From: Aestuariivita sp.
GTDB taxonomy: Bacteria > Pseudomonadota > Alphaproteobacteria > Rhodobacterales > Rhodobacteraceae
Direction: 5' to 3'
Length of the DNA stretch: 64,000 nucleotides
Assembly (NCBI RefSeq): GCF_021404545.1
Contig: NZ_JAAWWD010000065.1
Span: 1 to 64,000, forward strand
Part shown: positions 34,585 to 43,513 of the stretch, piece after piece
Position numbering within the stretch: the first letter of the stretch is position 1
How the letters are laid out: each line of letters begins with the position of its first letter
Made by a program: the position numbers and the translations under genes
Notes under the pieces: generated by a model
Seen by the model: only the letters and a program-made list of their open reading frames with translations
Databases searched by the model: none
Told to the model about the DNA's origin: nothing

Positions 34585-36372
34585 TTAGTGGTCGGCTGCC
34601 GCCGCACCGGCACCGCGTGGCACGCGGACGCTCTCGACCAGATCCTTGATCTCCTGCGGGGTTTCCTTGGTCATCGACGAGACGCCATAGGCAACCGCAA
34701 AGTTGATCGCCGCACCGACCGCACCGAACGAGGTGGACTGGATCGTGCCCAACAGCGGATCAGCATCGGTGAACAGGTTGGTGTCGGGGATGAAGAACCA
34801 GCCCTTGTGCAGGAAGATATAGAGCAGGGTGGTGACCAGACCCGCCAGCATGCCCGCAACCGCGCCCACATTGTTGATCTTGGTCGAGAAGATCCCCATC
34901 ATCAGCGCCGGGAAGATCGACGCCGCCGCAAGACCGAAGGCAAGCGCCACGGTTTGCGCCGCAAAGCCGGGCGGATTGAGGCCCAGAATGACGGCCACCA
35001 CGATCGCCGCGGCCATCGAGATCCGCGCCGCCAGCAGTTCCGAGCTTTCCGACATGTTGGGGGTCAGCTGACCCTTGAGCAGGTCGTGGCTCACCGCAGA
35101 CGAGATCGCCAGAAGCAAACCCGCCGCCGTCGACAGCGCCGCCGCGAGGCCGCCCGCCGCCACCAGACCGATCACCCAACCCGGCAGGTTGGCGATCTCG
35201 GGATTGGCCAGAACCAGGATGTCACGGTTGAAGTTGGTCAGCTCGTTGCCTTCCCAACCGGCCGCGGTCGCCCGCTCCTGCATCGCGTCGGATGCGTCGT
35301 TATAGTACTGGATCTTGCCGTCGCCGTTCTTGTCTTCCCAATCCAGCAGACCGGTTTTCTGCCATGTAGCCATCCAGTCGTATTCCGGATCGTTCTCGAT
35401 CATCTCGACGGTGACCGCGTCACCGGATGTCCCATTGGGCCACATCATTTCGGTGATGTTGAGCCGCGCCATCGCCCCCACAGCCGGAGCTGTCAGATAG
35501 AGCAGCGCGATGAAGACCAGCGTCCAGCCAGCCGACCAGCGTGCATCCGCAACACGGGGAACCGTGAAAAAGCGCATGATCACGTGGGGCAGACCCGCCG
35601 TACCGATCATCAGCGACAGCGTGAACAGAACCATGTTCAACGTATCGGCATGATGGAGCGTGTATTCCTTGAAGCCCAGATCGGTCACGATGGCGTCCAG
35701 CTTGGCCAAGAGCGGCTCACCGCTTGCCTGATGCTCACCAAAAAGGCCCAGCGCCGGGATCGGATTGCCGGTCAGTTGCAGCGAGATAAAGACCGCCGGA
35801 ATGGTATAGGCGGTGATCAGCACGCAGTATTGCGCGACCTGCGTATAGGTCACACCCTTCATGCCGCCGAACACGGCATAGGCAAAGACCACACAGGCCC
35901 CGATCAACAGGCCCCAGAAGGCGTCGACCTCAAGGAACCGGCCAAAGGCGATGCCCACGCCCTGCATCTGGCCAATCACATAAGTGATCGAGGCCACCAG
36001 CAGGCAGATCACGGCCACCATGCGCGCCGTGCTCGAATAGAACCTATCACCGATGAACTCGGACACGGTGAACTTGCCGAATTTGCGCAAGTAAGGCGCC
36101 AGCAAAAGCGCCAGCAGCACATAGCCACCGGTCCAGCCCATCAGGAACGAGGAGTTGTCATAGCCTGTAAACGCGATCAGGCCCGCCATCGAGATGAACG
36201 AGGCCGCCGACATCCAGTCGGCTGCGGTTGCCATGCCGTTGGTAACAGGGTGAACGCCGCGACCGGCGGCATAGAATTCTGATGTGGAGCCCGCACGGGC
36301 CCACACCGCGATGCCGATGTAGAGCGCAAAGCTTGCTCCGACAAACAGCAGGTTGATTGTAAACTGATCCAT
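34585..36372 (-). CDS. Sodium:solute symporter, VC_2705/ActP-like
   Basis: 595 residues of the SSS family with about 12-13 membrane segments. Motifs such as AAGRGVHPVTNGMATAADWM (35-54) and GLAAALSTAAGLLLAISSA match the VC_2705 subfamily, which is linked to acetate/small-carboxylate uptake. A periplasmic or cytoplasmic loop near residues 325-375 contains an EF-hand-like segment D347-K-N-G-D-G. It is encoded directly after a DUF4212 small subunit, the usual partner. The substrate (acetate, propionate or pyruvate) is inferred from acs nearby. Confidence 0.9.
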   Translation of the reverse strand: MDQFTINLLFVGASFALYIGIAVWARAGSTSEFYAAGRGVHPVTNGMATAADWMSAASFISMAGLIAFTGYDNSSFLMGWTGGYVLLALLLAPYLRKFGKFTVSEFIGDRFYSSTARMVAVICLLVASITYVIGQMQGVGIAFGRFLEVDAFWGLLIGACVVFAYAVFGGMKGVTYTQVAQYCVLITAYTIPAVFISLQLTGNPIPALGLFGEHQASGEPLLAKLDAIVTDLGFKEYTLHHADTLNMVLFTLSLMIGTAGLPHVIMRFFTVPRVADARWSAGWTLVFIALLYLTAPAVGAMARLNITEMMWPNGTSGDAVTVEMIENDPEYDWMATWQKTGLLDWEDKNGDGKIQYYNDASDAMQERATAAGWEGNELTNFNRDILVLANPEIANLPGWVIGLVAAGGLAAALSTAAGLLLAISSAVSHDLLKGQLTPNMSESSELLAARISMAAAIVVAVILGLNPPGFAAQTVALAFGLAAASIFPALMMGIFSTKINNVGAVAGMLAGLVTTLLYIFLHKGWFFIPDTNLFTDADPLLGTIQSTSFGAVGAAINFAVAYGVSSMTKETPQEIKDLVESVRVPRGAGAAAADH

Positions 36373-36387
36373 TGTCTGTCTGACCTC

Positions 36388-36675
36388 TTATTCTTCTTCG
36401 ACGCCGTATTGCTTGTCGAGTTTGTTCATCCGCCAGGCGTAGAAAAAGATCAGACCCAGAAAGACCAGGATCGACCCTTGTTGGGCGAACCAGAAGCCCA
36501 GATCGGTCCCGCCGATGGAGATACCGGAAAGCGCGGGGCGCAGCAGAATGCCGAACCCAAATGAAACCAGCGCCCAGATAACGAGGCTGATCAGGATCAT
36601 ACGCACATTGGCGGCCCAGTAACTCTTGTCGGCCTGTGCCTGTTGTTGTGCTGCGTTGGTGGTTTGGTCCGCCAT
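36388..36675 (-). CDS. DUF4212, small subunit of the sodium/solute symporter
   Basis: 95 residues with two membrane segments (about 30-50 and 68-86), starting SYWAANVRMILISLVIWALV and ending FYAWRMNKLDKQYG, as in DUF4212 proteins. These proteins accompany VC_2705-type symporters. ATG 36675 has GGAGGAG upstream; a longer frame is unlikely. The gene is 15 bases before the symporter gene. Confidence 0.88.
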   Translation of the reverse strand: MADQTTNAAQQQAQADKSYWAANVRMILISLVIWALVSFGFGILLRPALSGISIGGTDLGFWFAQQGSILVFLGLIFFYAWRMNKLDKQYGVEEE

Positions 36676-36955
36676 GGCGGGCTCCTCCTTTTCCTCCAAA
36701 TTGGATGCCGCCTCACTCCGAGAGGGCACCCGTTCCCTAAGCGTGGGTGCGGACAAACCGCACCTGTTGACCCGGCCCGGTATCGCCGGACTGCGCCTTG
36801 TCTTGTTGTCTTTGTGGCCCTGGCTTCATTGATCTTCATCGATGCCGATCAAGGTCGCTATATGGCCGAATTTGGCTATTCGCCTCCCGCTTCGGCGGGC
36901 CTTCACTGTCCCTCGCACTGGAGGGGAGATGCCAGTTGTCCAGGCACCGATCTGT

Positions 36956-37642
36956 CTAGCGCGCGCCGCGAACGATATTCGCCAGCGCACCTGCGATTTC
37001 CGGGATTTCTCCCATTGCATCCACGGTTCTCAGAACACCCTTTCCCTCGTAATAGGCAATCAGTGGCGCGGTTTGGGCGTGATAGGCCTCAAGCCGCTGT
37101 GACACGGTGGCCGGGTTGTCATCGGCCCGGCGGTTCATCTGGGTGCTGCCGCATTTGTCGCAGGTGCCTGTCGTGGCAGGCACCTTGAACGTATCATGAT
37201 AGCCTTCGCCGCATCCGCCGCAGGTATAGCGCCCCGAGATGCGGATGATCATCGCGTCGTCCTCGACCTCCAGGCTGATGGCGGCGTCGATCTTTTGCCC
37301 GGTCTCGGCCAGCAGCCCATCCAGAGCCTCGGCCTGCACGGTGGTGCGGGGAAAGCCATCGAGGATGACGCCGCGTGACACGTCCTCGTCGCCCAGACGG
37401 TCGCGCAGGATGGCGATGACGATCTCGTCACTGACCAGATCGCCCGCTTCCATGACGGCCTTGGCCTGTTTGCCGGCCTCGGTGCCTGCGGCCACGGCGG
37501 CACGCAAGAGATCCCCCGTCGAAAGCTGGACCAGGCCAAAAGTCTCTTCCAGCATCCGTGCCTGCGTGCCTTTGCCCGCGCCGGGGGGGCCCAGCAGGAT
37601 CAGTACGGCGGGTGTCGTGTCGACTGTCGCTCCATCCATCAT
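36956..37642 (-). CDS. adk: Adenylate kinase
   Basis: Interconverts AMP + ATP and 2 ADP; 228 residues. The P-loop is GPPGAGKGT (about 20), LDGFPRT lies near 95, and the LID domain has four zinc-binding cysteines (CGGC, then CDKC), the long-LID type. A short N-terminal extension precedes the core. ATG 37642 or 37639 could be used. It lies 7 bases downstream of acs, which releases AMP, so the pair makes metabolic sense. A second adk copy within a ribosomal-protein operon is common in bacteria, but this window cannot show it. Confidence 0.93.
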   Translation of the reverse strand: MMDGATVDTTPAVLILLGPPGAGKGTQARMLEETFGLVQLSTGDLLRAAVAAGTEAGKQAKAVMEAGDLVSDEIVIAILRDRLGDEDVSRGVILDGFPRTTVQAEALDGLLAETGQKIDAAISLEVEDDAMIIRISGRYTCGGCGEGYHDTFKVPATTGTCDKCGSTQMNRRADDNPATVSQRLEAYHAQTAPLIAYYEGKGVLRTVDAMGEIPEIAGALANIVRGAR

Positions 37643-37649
37643 CTGATCC

Positions 37650-39623
37650 TCACGCTCCGGCCCGGTTGGCAATCAGATCGTCGACGACGGACGGATCGGC
37701 CAGGGTGGATGTATCGCCCAGCGCGCCAAAGTCGTTCTCGGCGATCTTGCGCAGGATGCGGCGCATGATCTTGCCCGAGCGGGTCTTGGGCAGGCCCGGC
37801 GCCCACTGGATCACATCCGGCGAGGCGATGGGGCCGATCTCGGTGCGGACCCAGGCGCGCAGCTCTTTATAGAGATCGTCCGACGGGGCGACATCGTTCA
37901 TCAGCGTGACATAGCAATAGATGCCTTGCCCCTTGATATCGTGAGGATATCCCACCACCGCAGCCTCGGCCACGGCGGCATGGGCGACCAGCGCGCTCTC
38001 CACCTCGGCCGTGCCCATCCGGTGGCCCGAGACATTGATCACATCGTCCACACGGCCGGTGATCCAGTAATCGCCATCCGCATCGCGCTTGCAGCCATCG
38101 CCCGAGAAGTAATAGCCCTTGTAATCGCTGAAATAGGTTTTTTCGAACCGCTCATGATCGCCCCAGACGGTGCGCATCTGACCGGGCCAACTGTCTTTCA
38201 GGCAGAGCACGCCCTCGGTCGGAACAGCATGGATCTCCTCGCCCGATTGCGGATCCAGAACGACCGGCTGGACGCCAAAGAACGGCTTCATCGCGCTGCC
38301 GGGTTTCATCGCATGCGCGCCGGGTAGGGGGGTCAGCAGGTGACCACCGGTTTCGGTCTGCCACCAGGTGTCGACGATGGGGCAAACACCTTTGCCGACC
38401 ACATCGTTGTACCAGTTCCATGCCTCGGGATTGATGGGCTCGCCCACAGTGCCCAGGATGCGCAGGGAACTCAGGTCGCATTTGTCGACATACTCGGTGC
38501 CTTGCCCCATCAGAGCGCGGATCGCTGTGGGGGCGGTATAGAACTGGTTCACCTTGTGCTTTTCGCAGACCTGCCAGAACCGGCTGGCATCGGGATAGGT
38601 CGGCACGCCCTCGAACATCAGCGTGGTCGCACCATTGGCCAGCGGACCATAGACGATATAGCTGTGACCGGTCACCCAGCCGACATCGGCGGTACACCAA
38701 TAGACATCGCCTTCGTGGTAATCAAAGACCATCTCATGGGTCATCGCGGCATAGACCAGATAGCCGCCTGTGGTATGCACCACGCCCTTGGGCTGACCGG
38801 TAGAGCCGGAGGTATAGAGGATGAACAGCGGATCTTCTGCATTCATCTCCACGGGCCGGGCATAGTCGTCCGCCTCAAGCAGCATCTCGTTATAGTCGTG
38901 GTCGCGCCCGTCGATCCAGGTGGTCTGGCCGCCGGTGCGTTTGACAACAAGCACCTTGCACTCGTGCACCACATGCAGAAGGGCGGCGTCGGTATTGGAT
39001 TTCAGCGGCGTCTTACGGCCGCCGCGCGGTGCCTCGTCGGCGGTGATCACCAGCTTGGCGTCGCAGCCGTTGATCCGCGCGCCAAGCGCGTCGGGAGAAA
39101 AGCCCGCAAACACGATGGAATGAATGGCGCCGATCCGCGCGCAGGCCAGCATCGCATAGGCCGCCTCGGGGATCATCGGCAGATAGATCACAACGCGGTC
39201 GCCCTTGCGCACGCCCAGCGTCTCCATGATGTTGGCCATCCGGCAGACACGACGGTGCAGCTCGCTATAGGTGATATGCTGGGCGGCCTCTTCGGGATCG
39301 TCCGGCTCAAAGATGATCGCAGTCTGATCGCCACGCGTCTCAAGATGCCGGTCGATGCAATTGGCCGCAACATTCAGTGTGCCATCCGTGAACCAGTTGA
39401 TCGACACCTCGCCCAGCTTGAAATTCACATCCTTGATCTGGGTATAGGGCTTGATCCAGTCGACGCGCTTTCCATGTTCGCCCCAGAACGCCTCCGGATC
39501 GCCGATCGAGGCGGCATACATCTCGTCATATGTCGCAGCATCGATATGCGCGCGGGCCACCATCTCGGCAGAGGGCGGATAGGTCTTGGTCTGGACGGTT
39601 TCGGATTGCGCGGTCTTGGTCAT
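37650..39623 (-). CDS. acs: Acetyl-CoA synthetase (AMP-forming)
   Basis: Activates acetate with ATP and CoA; 657 residues, normal length. The AMP-binding motif [11 protein letters not shown] is near 265, [10 protein letters not shown] near 415, [21 protein letters not shown] near 500 and the regulatory Lys in [10 protein letters not shown] near 613, the site acetylated in other Acs enzymes. ATG 39623 follows GGGAGGAG. The order acs-adk-DUF4212-symporter suggests one acetate-uptake and activation unit. Confidence 0.95.
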   Translation of the reverse strand: MTKTAQSETVQTKTYPPSAEMVARAHIDAATYDEMYAASIGDPEAFWGEHGKRVDWIKPYTQIKDVNFKLGEVSINWFTDGTLNVAANCIDRHLETRGDQTAIIFEPDDPEEAAQHITYSELHRRVCRMANIMETLGVRKGDRVVIYLPMIPEAAYAMLACARIGAIHSIVFAGFSPDALGARINGCDAKLVITADEAPRGGRKTPLKSNTDAALLHVVHECKVLVVKRTGGQTTWIDGRDHDYNEMLLEADDYARPVEMNAEDPLFILYTSGSTGQPKGVVHTTGGYLVYAAMTHEMVFDYHEGDVYWCTADVGWVTGHSYIVYGPLANGATTLMFEGVPTYPDASRFWQVCEKHKVNQFYTAPTAIRALMGQGTEYVDKCDLSSLRILGTVGEPINPEAWNWYNDVVGKGVCPIVDTWWQTETGGHLLTPLPGAHAMKPGSAMKPFFGVQPVVLDPQSGEEIHAVPTEGVLCLKDSWPGQMRTVWGDHERFEKTYFSDYKGYYFSGDGCKRDADGDYWITGRVDDVINVSGHRMGTAEVESALVAHAAVAEAAVVGYPHDIKGQGIYCYVTLMNDVAPSDDLYKELRAWVRTEIGPIASPDVIQWAPGLPKTRSGKIMRRILRKIAENDFGALGDTSTLADPSVVDDLIANRAGA

Positions 39624-40138
39624 GGGGTCTCCTCCCTCAGACATTGATCTGTGGGCCGCGATGTGGCGGTGCCCCGGCGGCAGGGGACGCTACGTCGGCC
39701 TTGGCGAAATCATACCAAGGGTTGAAAATAAGAAAATAACCATCGGAAATCGCTGACTTTGCTTGTAAAGACTTTTCCCGAAACGGTGCGATTGTTGTAA
39801 ACTTCGCCTTGAGCGTGTGCGAAAAACCCTTGTGCGGCAAGGCGATCCGGTGTAAACGCCGCGCTGCCTTCAATCGGGCATTGCGCACAGGGATTGAGCA
39901 TCAACCCATTTGCACCCCTCCATATCAGGTGTGACATATTGTTTCGTCTGCCCCGAAGGCGCCCTGATCGGGCCGGTTTCGGGGTTGTGTTACGGCCCGA
40001 TGACGCGGATGTGAGTCGGCTCACCCGGCACCGCGCATGGGCGGGATCGCTTCGGCCCTTGGCGCACGCTTGCTCGCGCGCTAGTTTACTGCCTAAGCGG
40101 TCCACCAAAAGGGGGCTGCATCAACAGGGAGAGAGAGA
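39624..40138. other. Intergenic region between divergent acs and TRAP operon
   Basis: 515 bases without a convincing gene. The stretch 39715-39805 is AT-rich and contains TTGTAAA twice (39763-39769, 39795-39801), likely near the acs promoter on the minus strand. Small open frames on both strands have no family resemblance. The right end should hold the TRAP promoter. Confidence 0.4.
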
Positions 40139-41155
40139 ATGAAGAGATACTTGACCGGCGCTGCGGCTGCCGCAGTTTCCTTTGCATTCGTGGCCGAAGC
40201 CGCCGCGACCGAGTGGAACGCTTCGCTTTGGGGCAAGCGCCGCGCCTTTACAGAACATGTGGAAAAACTGGCCGAGTTGGTGAGCGAAAAGACAGGTGGG
40301 GAGTTCACCATCAACATCAGCTATGGCGGTCTTTCCAAGCCGCGCGAGAACCTCGACGGGATCTCGATCGGTGCGTTCGAGATGGCTCAGTTCTGTGCCG
40401 GCTATCACCGCGACAAAAATCGCGCGATTACGGTTCTGGAACTGCCGTTTCTGGGTGTGACGAACCTGGAGGAAGAAGTGGCCGTCAGCCACGCCGTCTA
40501 TGGCCACCCCGCCGTGGCCGAAGAGATGGCCCAGTGGAATGCCAAGCTGCTGATGACCTCACCCATGCCGCAATACAATATCGTGGGCACCGGCGCGCCG
40601 CGCGACACACTGGCCTCGATGGACGGGATGCGCGTGCGCGCGACCGGCGGTCTGGGGCAGGCGTTCGAGGCCGTGGGCGGTGTGCCCACCTCTGTTGCGG
40701 CGCCCGAGGCCTATCAGGCCATGGAATCCGGTGTGGTCGACACCGTGGCCTTTGCCCAGCATGCGCATCTGAGCTTTGGCACGATCAATCAGGCCGATTG
40801 GTGGACCGCCAACCTCAACCCCGGCACGGTGAACTGCCCCGTTGTGGTCAATACCGATGCCTATGAGGCGCTTTCGGACGAACATCGCGCGGTTCTGAAC
40901 GAAAGCGTCGATGAGGCGATCGCGCATTATCTGGCCAACTACGCCGAACTGCTGGAGCGCTGGGACAGCGTGCTTGAAGAGAAAGGCGTTCAAAAGGTCG
41001 AGATCTCCGAGGAGGTTTTGGCCGAGTTCCGCGCCACCGCCGCCGATCCGATCCGCGAGCAGTGGATCGCCGATATGTCCGCACAAGGCATGCCCGCGCA
41101 GGAGCTTTACGACCTGGTCATGGACACGCTCGCCGACAAGCGCGGCGGGAGCTAA
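40139..41155 (+). CDS. TRAP transporter substrate-binding protein (DctP family)
   Basis: Periplasmic receptor of 338 residues with a signal peptide (about 1-23, ending AEAAA). DctP features are the conserved Arg in ATGGLGQAFEAVGGVPTSVA (about 164-183) and QHAHLSFGTIN. It hands the ligand to the DctQM pair that follows. The ligand is unknown; DctP members bind organic acids. AGGGAGAG precedes ATG 40139. A long hairpin separates it from dctQ. Confidence 0.88.
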   Translation: MKRYLTGAAAAAVSFAFVAEAAATEWNASLWGKRRAFTEHVEKLAELVSEKTGGEFTINISYGGLSKPRENLDGISIGAFEMAQFCAGYHRDKNRAITVLELPFLGVTNLEEEVAVSHAVYGHPAVAEEMAQWNAKLLMTSPMPQYNIVGTGAPRDTLASMDGMRVRATGGLGQAFEAVGGVPTSVAAPEAYQAMESGVVDTVAFAQHAHLSFGTINQADWWTANLNPGTVNCPVVVNTDAYEALSDEHRAVLNESVDEAIAHYLANYAELLERWDSVLEEKGVQKVEISEEVLAEFRATAADPIREQWIADMSAQGMPAQELYDLVMDTLADKRGGS

Positions 41156-41164
41156 GGCTTGAAG

Positions 41165-41190
41165 CCGGGGGCGCGGACACGCGTCTCCGG
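41165..41190 (+). terminator. Hairpin between DctP and DctQ genes (attenuator-like)
   Basis: An 11-bp stem with two wobble pairs (CCGGGGGCGCG and CGCGTCTCCGG) around a GACA loop starts 10 bases after the DctP stop, followed by GTTTC. It probably partly terminates or protects the DctP message so that the receptor is made in excess. Confidence 0.4.
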
Positions 41191-41258
41191 GTTTCGGAAC
41201 AAGGTAAGGTGCGTGGCCTCCGCGCGCCTTTTCCCAACGAGACAACAGGGGACAGCCC

Positions 41259-41888
41259 ATGGCCGGCAATTCACCGGTGTTGGAGGATGGCAGTACGCTC
41301 AGCCGCCTCGATAAGACGTTTCTGAAAATCGAACGGATCTTTGCCCTGATCAGCGGGTTTGCTGTCTTCTCGCTGATGGTGATGGCTGTTGTATCGGTCG
41401 GCGGGCGCAATATGTTCAATCGACCGTTGCCCGGCTATGTCGACTGGGTCGAGGCGGCGATGCCGCTGATCGCCTTCATGGGCATTGCCTATGCGCAGCG
41501 CGATGGCACCCATATCCGCATGGATATTCTGATCGGCCGGCTCAAGGGCCGCGCGCTGTGGTTTGCGGAACTCGTCTCGGTCCTTCTGATCCTGCTGCTG
41601 ATGGTCGCGCTGGTCTGGGGAAGCTGGGCCCATTTCGAGCGCAGCTTTGACTGGAACGCGCCGCTCTGGAGCCGCGACAGTTCGATCGATATCGGCCTGC
41701 CGCTCTGGCCTGCCAAGATCCTGGCACCCATTGCGTTTTCCATACTTTGCGTGCGCTTGGTGATCCAGATCTGGGGATTTGGCCGGGCACTTGTTCTGGG
41801 CCTGGAGCAGCCCGTGGCGGTCCCGTTGATCCAGGATGCGGCAGCGCAGGCCATGGCCGAGGCCGAACAGCTCGGCAAAAAGGGGTAG
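41259..41888 (+). CDS. TRAP transporter small permease (DctQ)
   Basis: 209 residues with four membrane helices, starting after a short cytoplasmic segment (helix 1 about 20-44). GGRNMFNRPLPGYVDWVEAAMPL near 50 is typical of DctQ. It stabilises or docks the receptor for the DctM channel. The C-terminal Ala/Glu-rich extension is unusual but not informative. Confidence 0.88.
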   Translation: MAGNSPVLEDGSTLSRLDKTFLKIERIFALISGFAVFSLMVMAVVSVGGRNMFNRPLPGYVDWVEAAMPLIAFMGIAYAQRDGTHIRMDILIGRLKGRALWFAELVSVLLILLLMVALVWGSWAHFERSFDWNAPLWSRDSSIDIGLPLWPAKILAPIAFSILCVRLVIQIWGFGRALVLGLEQPVAVPLIQDAAAQAMAEAEQLGKKG

Positions 41889-41892
41889 GGCC

Positions 41893-43296
41893 ATGGATCC
41901 GATTACAATTGGCCTGTGGGTCACCGCGGGCATGTTGGTGATGGTGGTGCTGGGCATGCGGGTGGCCTTTGCCGCGGGCCTGGCCGGTCTGGTGGGGCTG
42001 GTCCTGATCTTTTGGTCGAAACGCGATTTCGGCATCGACCATCTGGGCTGGGCGTTGACCGTGGGCATCAAGACCGCGGGACAGGTGCCTCATTCCAAGG
42101 TGGCGAGCCAGGCGCTGAGCCTGATCCCGACCTTCATCCTGATCGGCTATCTGGCCTATTATGCCGGGCTGACCCGCGCGCTGTTCGAGGCGGCCAAACG
42201 CTGGGTCGCCTGGGTGCCGGGGGGGCTGGCTGTCTCGACCATATTCTCCACTGCCGGGTTTGCGGCGGTATCGGGTGCCTCGGTGGCCACGGCGGCGGTC
42301 TTTGCCCGCATCGCCATCCCCGAGATGCTCAAGATCGGCTATAACAAGCAATTTGCCGCCGGTGTCGTGGCGGCGGGCGGCACGCTCGCCTCACTGATCC
42401 CGCCTTCGGCCATTCTGGTGATCTATGCCATCATCGTGGAACAGGATGTGGGCCTTCTGCTGTTGGCAGGGTTCATACCGGGTGCGTTCTCGGCCATCGT
42501 CTATGCGGTGCTGATCATCGGCATCGCGGTTATCTTCAAGACGGTGGGTCCGCCCGTCGGCGGGTTTACATGGCGCGAACGCTTTGCCTCGCTGCCCGCA
42601 GCCTTGCCCATCGTGGTGGTGGTGCTGATCATCATCTCGTTTGTCTACAACCCCTTTGGCGACAGTCTGGGCACGCCCACCGAAGGCGGCGCGCTGGGTG
42701 CCTTCGTAGTCTTTTGCATGGCGCTTTGGCGGGGCATGCGCTGGGCCGAGCTGAAATCGGCGCTGTTGGAGACGGCCAAGCTGACGGTGATGATTTTCAC
42801 CATCATCTGGGGCGTGCTGATCTATGTGCGGTTTCTGGGCTTTGCCGATCTGCCGGGGGCGTTTTCGGATTGGATCACCTCTTTGGAAATGTCGCCGATG
42901 CTGATCCTTGTGATGATCCTGTTGGCCTATGCGGTGCTGGGGATGTTCATGGACGCGATCGGGATGCTGCTGTTGACGCTGCCGGTGGTCTATCCGGCGG
43001 TCATGGCGCTGAACGGGGGGGAGTTCGTCACCGCCGAGGACAGCGCCTTTGGCATGTCGGGGGTGATGTGCGCGGTCTGGTTCGGGATCCTGGTGGTCAA
43101 AATGGCGGAGTTTTGTCTGATCACGCCGCCCATCGGTCTGAACTGTTTCGTCGTGGCCGGCGTGCGCGACGATCTGACGGTGCAGGACGTGTTCAAGGGT
43201 GTGACCCCGTTCTTTGTGGCCGATGGCATCACCATCGCGCTCTTGGTGGCGTTCCCGATGATCGTGCTGTGGCTGCCGATGATGGCCAGCGGGTAG
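41893..43296 (+). CDS. TRAP transporter large permease (DctM)
   Basis: 467 residues with about 12-14 membrane segments; sodium-coupled channel of the importer. Conserved stretches include STIFSTAGFAAVSGASVATAAVF and MAEFCLITPPIGLNCFVV. ATG 41893 lies 4 bases after dctQ. The PxG-type loop motifs are as in DctM. Third gene of DctPQM. Confidence 0.92.
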   Translation: MDPITIGLWVTAGMLVMVVLGMRVAFAAGLAGLVGLVLIFWSKRDFGIDHLGWALTVGIKTAGQVPHSKVASQALSLIPTFILIGYLAYYAGLTRALFEAAKRWVAWVPGGLAVSTIFSTAGFAAVSGASVATAAVFARIAIPEMLKIGYNKQFAAGVVAAGGTLASLIPPSAILVIYAIIVEQDVGLLLLAGFIPGAFSAIVYAVLIIGIAVIFKTVGPPVGGFTWRERFASLPAALPIVVVVLIIISFVYNPFGDSLGTPTEGGALGAFVVFCMALWRGMRWAELKSALLETAKLTVMIFTIIWGVLIYVRFLGFADLPGAFSDWITSLEMSPMLILVMILLAYAVLGMFMDAIGMLLLTLPVVYPAVMALNGGEFVTAEDSAFGMSGVMCAVWFGILVVKMAEFCLITPPIGLNCFVVAGVRDDLTVQDVFKGVTPFFVADGITIALLVAFPMIVLWLPMMASG

Positions 43297-43513
43297 CTAT
43301 GCAGAGTGATCTGCCAAAGCGCCAAGCGGCGCGAGTGCCGTCACGCCGGGGTGGCGCTGCTCGCTGTGATTGGCGCGCTTTATCTCAGCCGCTTTGGGAC
43401 GACAGCTGTCCATCGCAACAGCGCTGACAAAGCGCCGCCCCGAGGGGCGTGACGGCGCACGCGCGGCGGCCTGCGGCCGTGTTCCGCGCGATCGTCCCGG
43501 ATGACGGGCACGC

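Noticed and set aside
34180-36282. A 700-codon open frame on the + strand opposite the symporter
   Set aside because: Composition rich in Arg, His and Gln is typical of an antisense shadow; the minus strand encodes an obvious SSS symporter.
36881-36905. CCCGC-TTCG-GCGGG hairpin between adk and DUF4212 as a terminator
   Set aside because: The stem is good but no T-run follows on either strand, so it is not listed as a terminator.
39710-40108. Minus-strand 132-codon frame upstream of acs
   Set aside because: Lies in an AT-rich promoter-like region and has no family resemblance.
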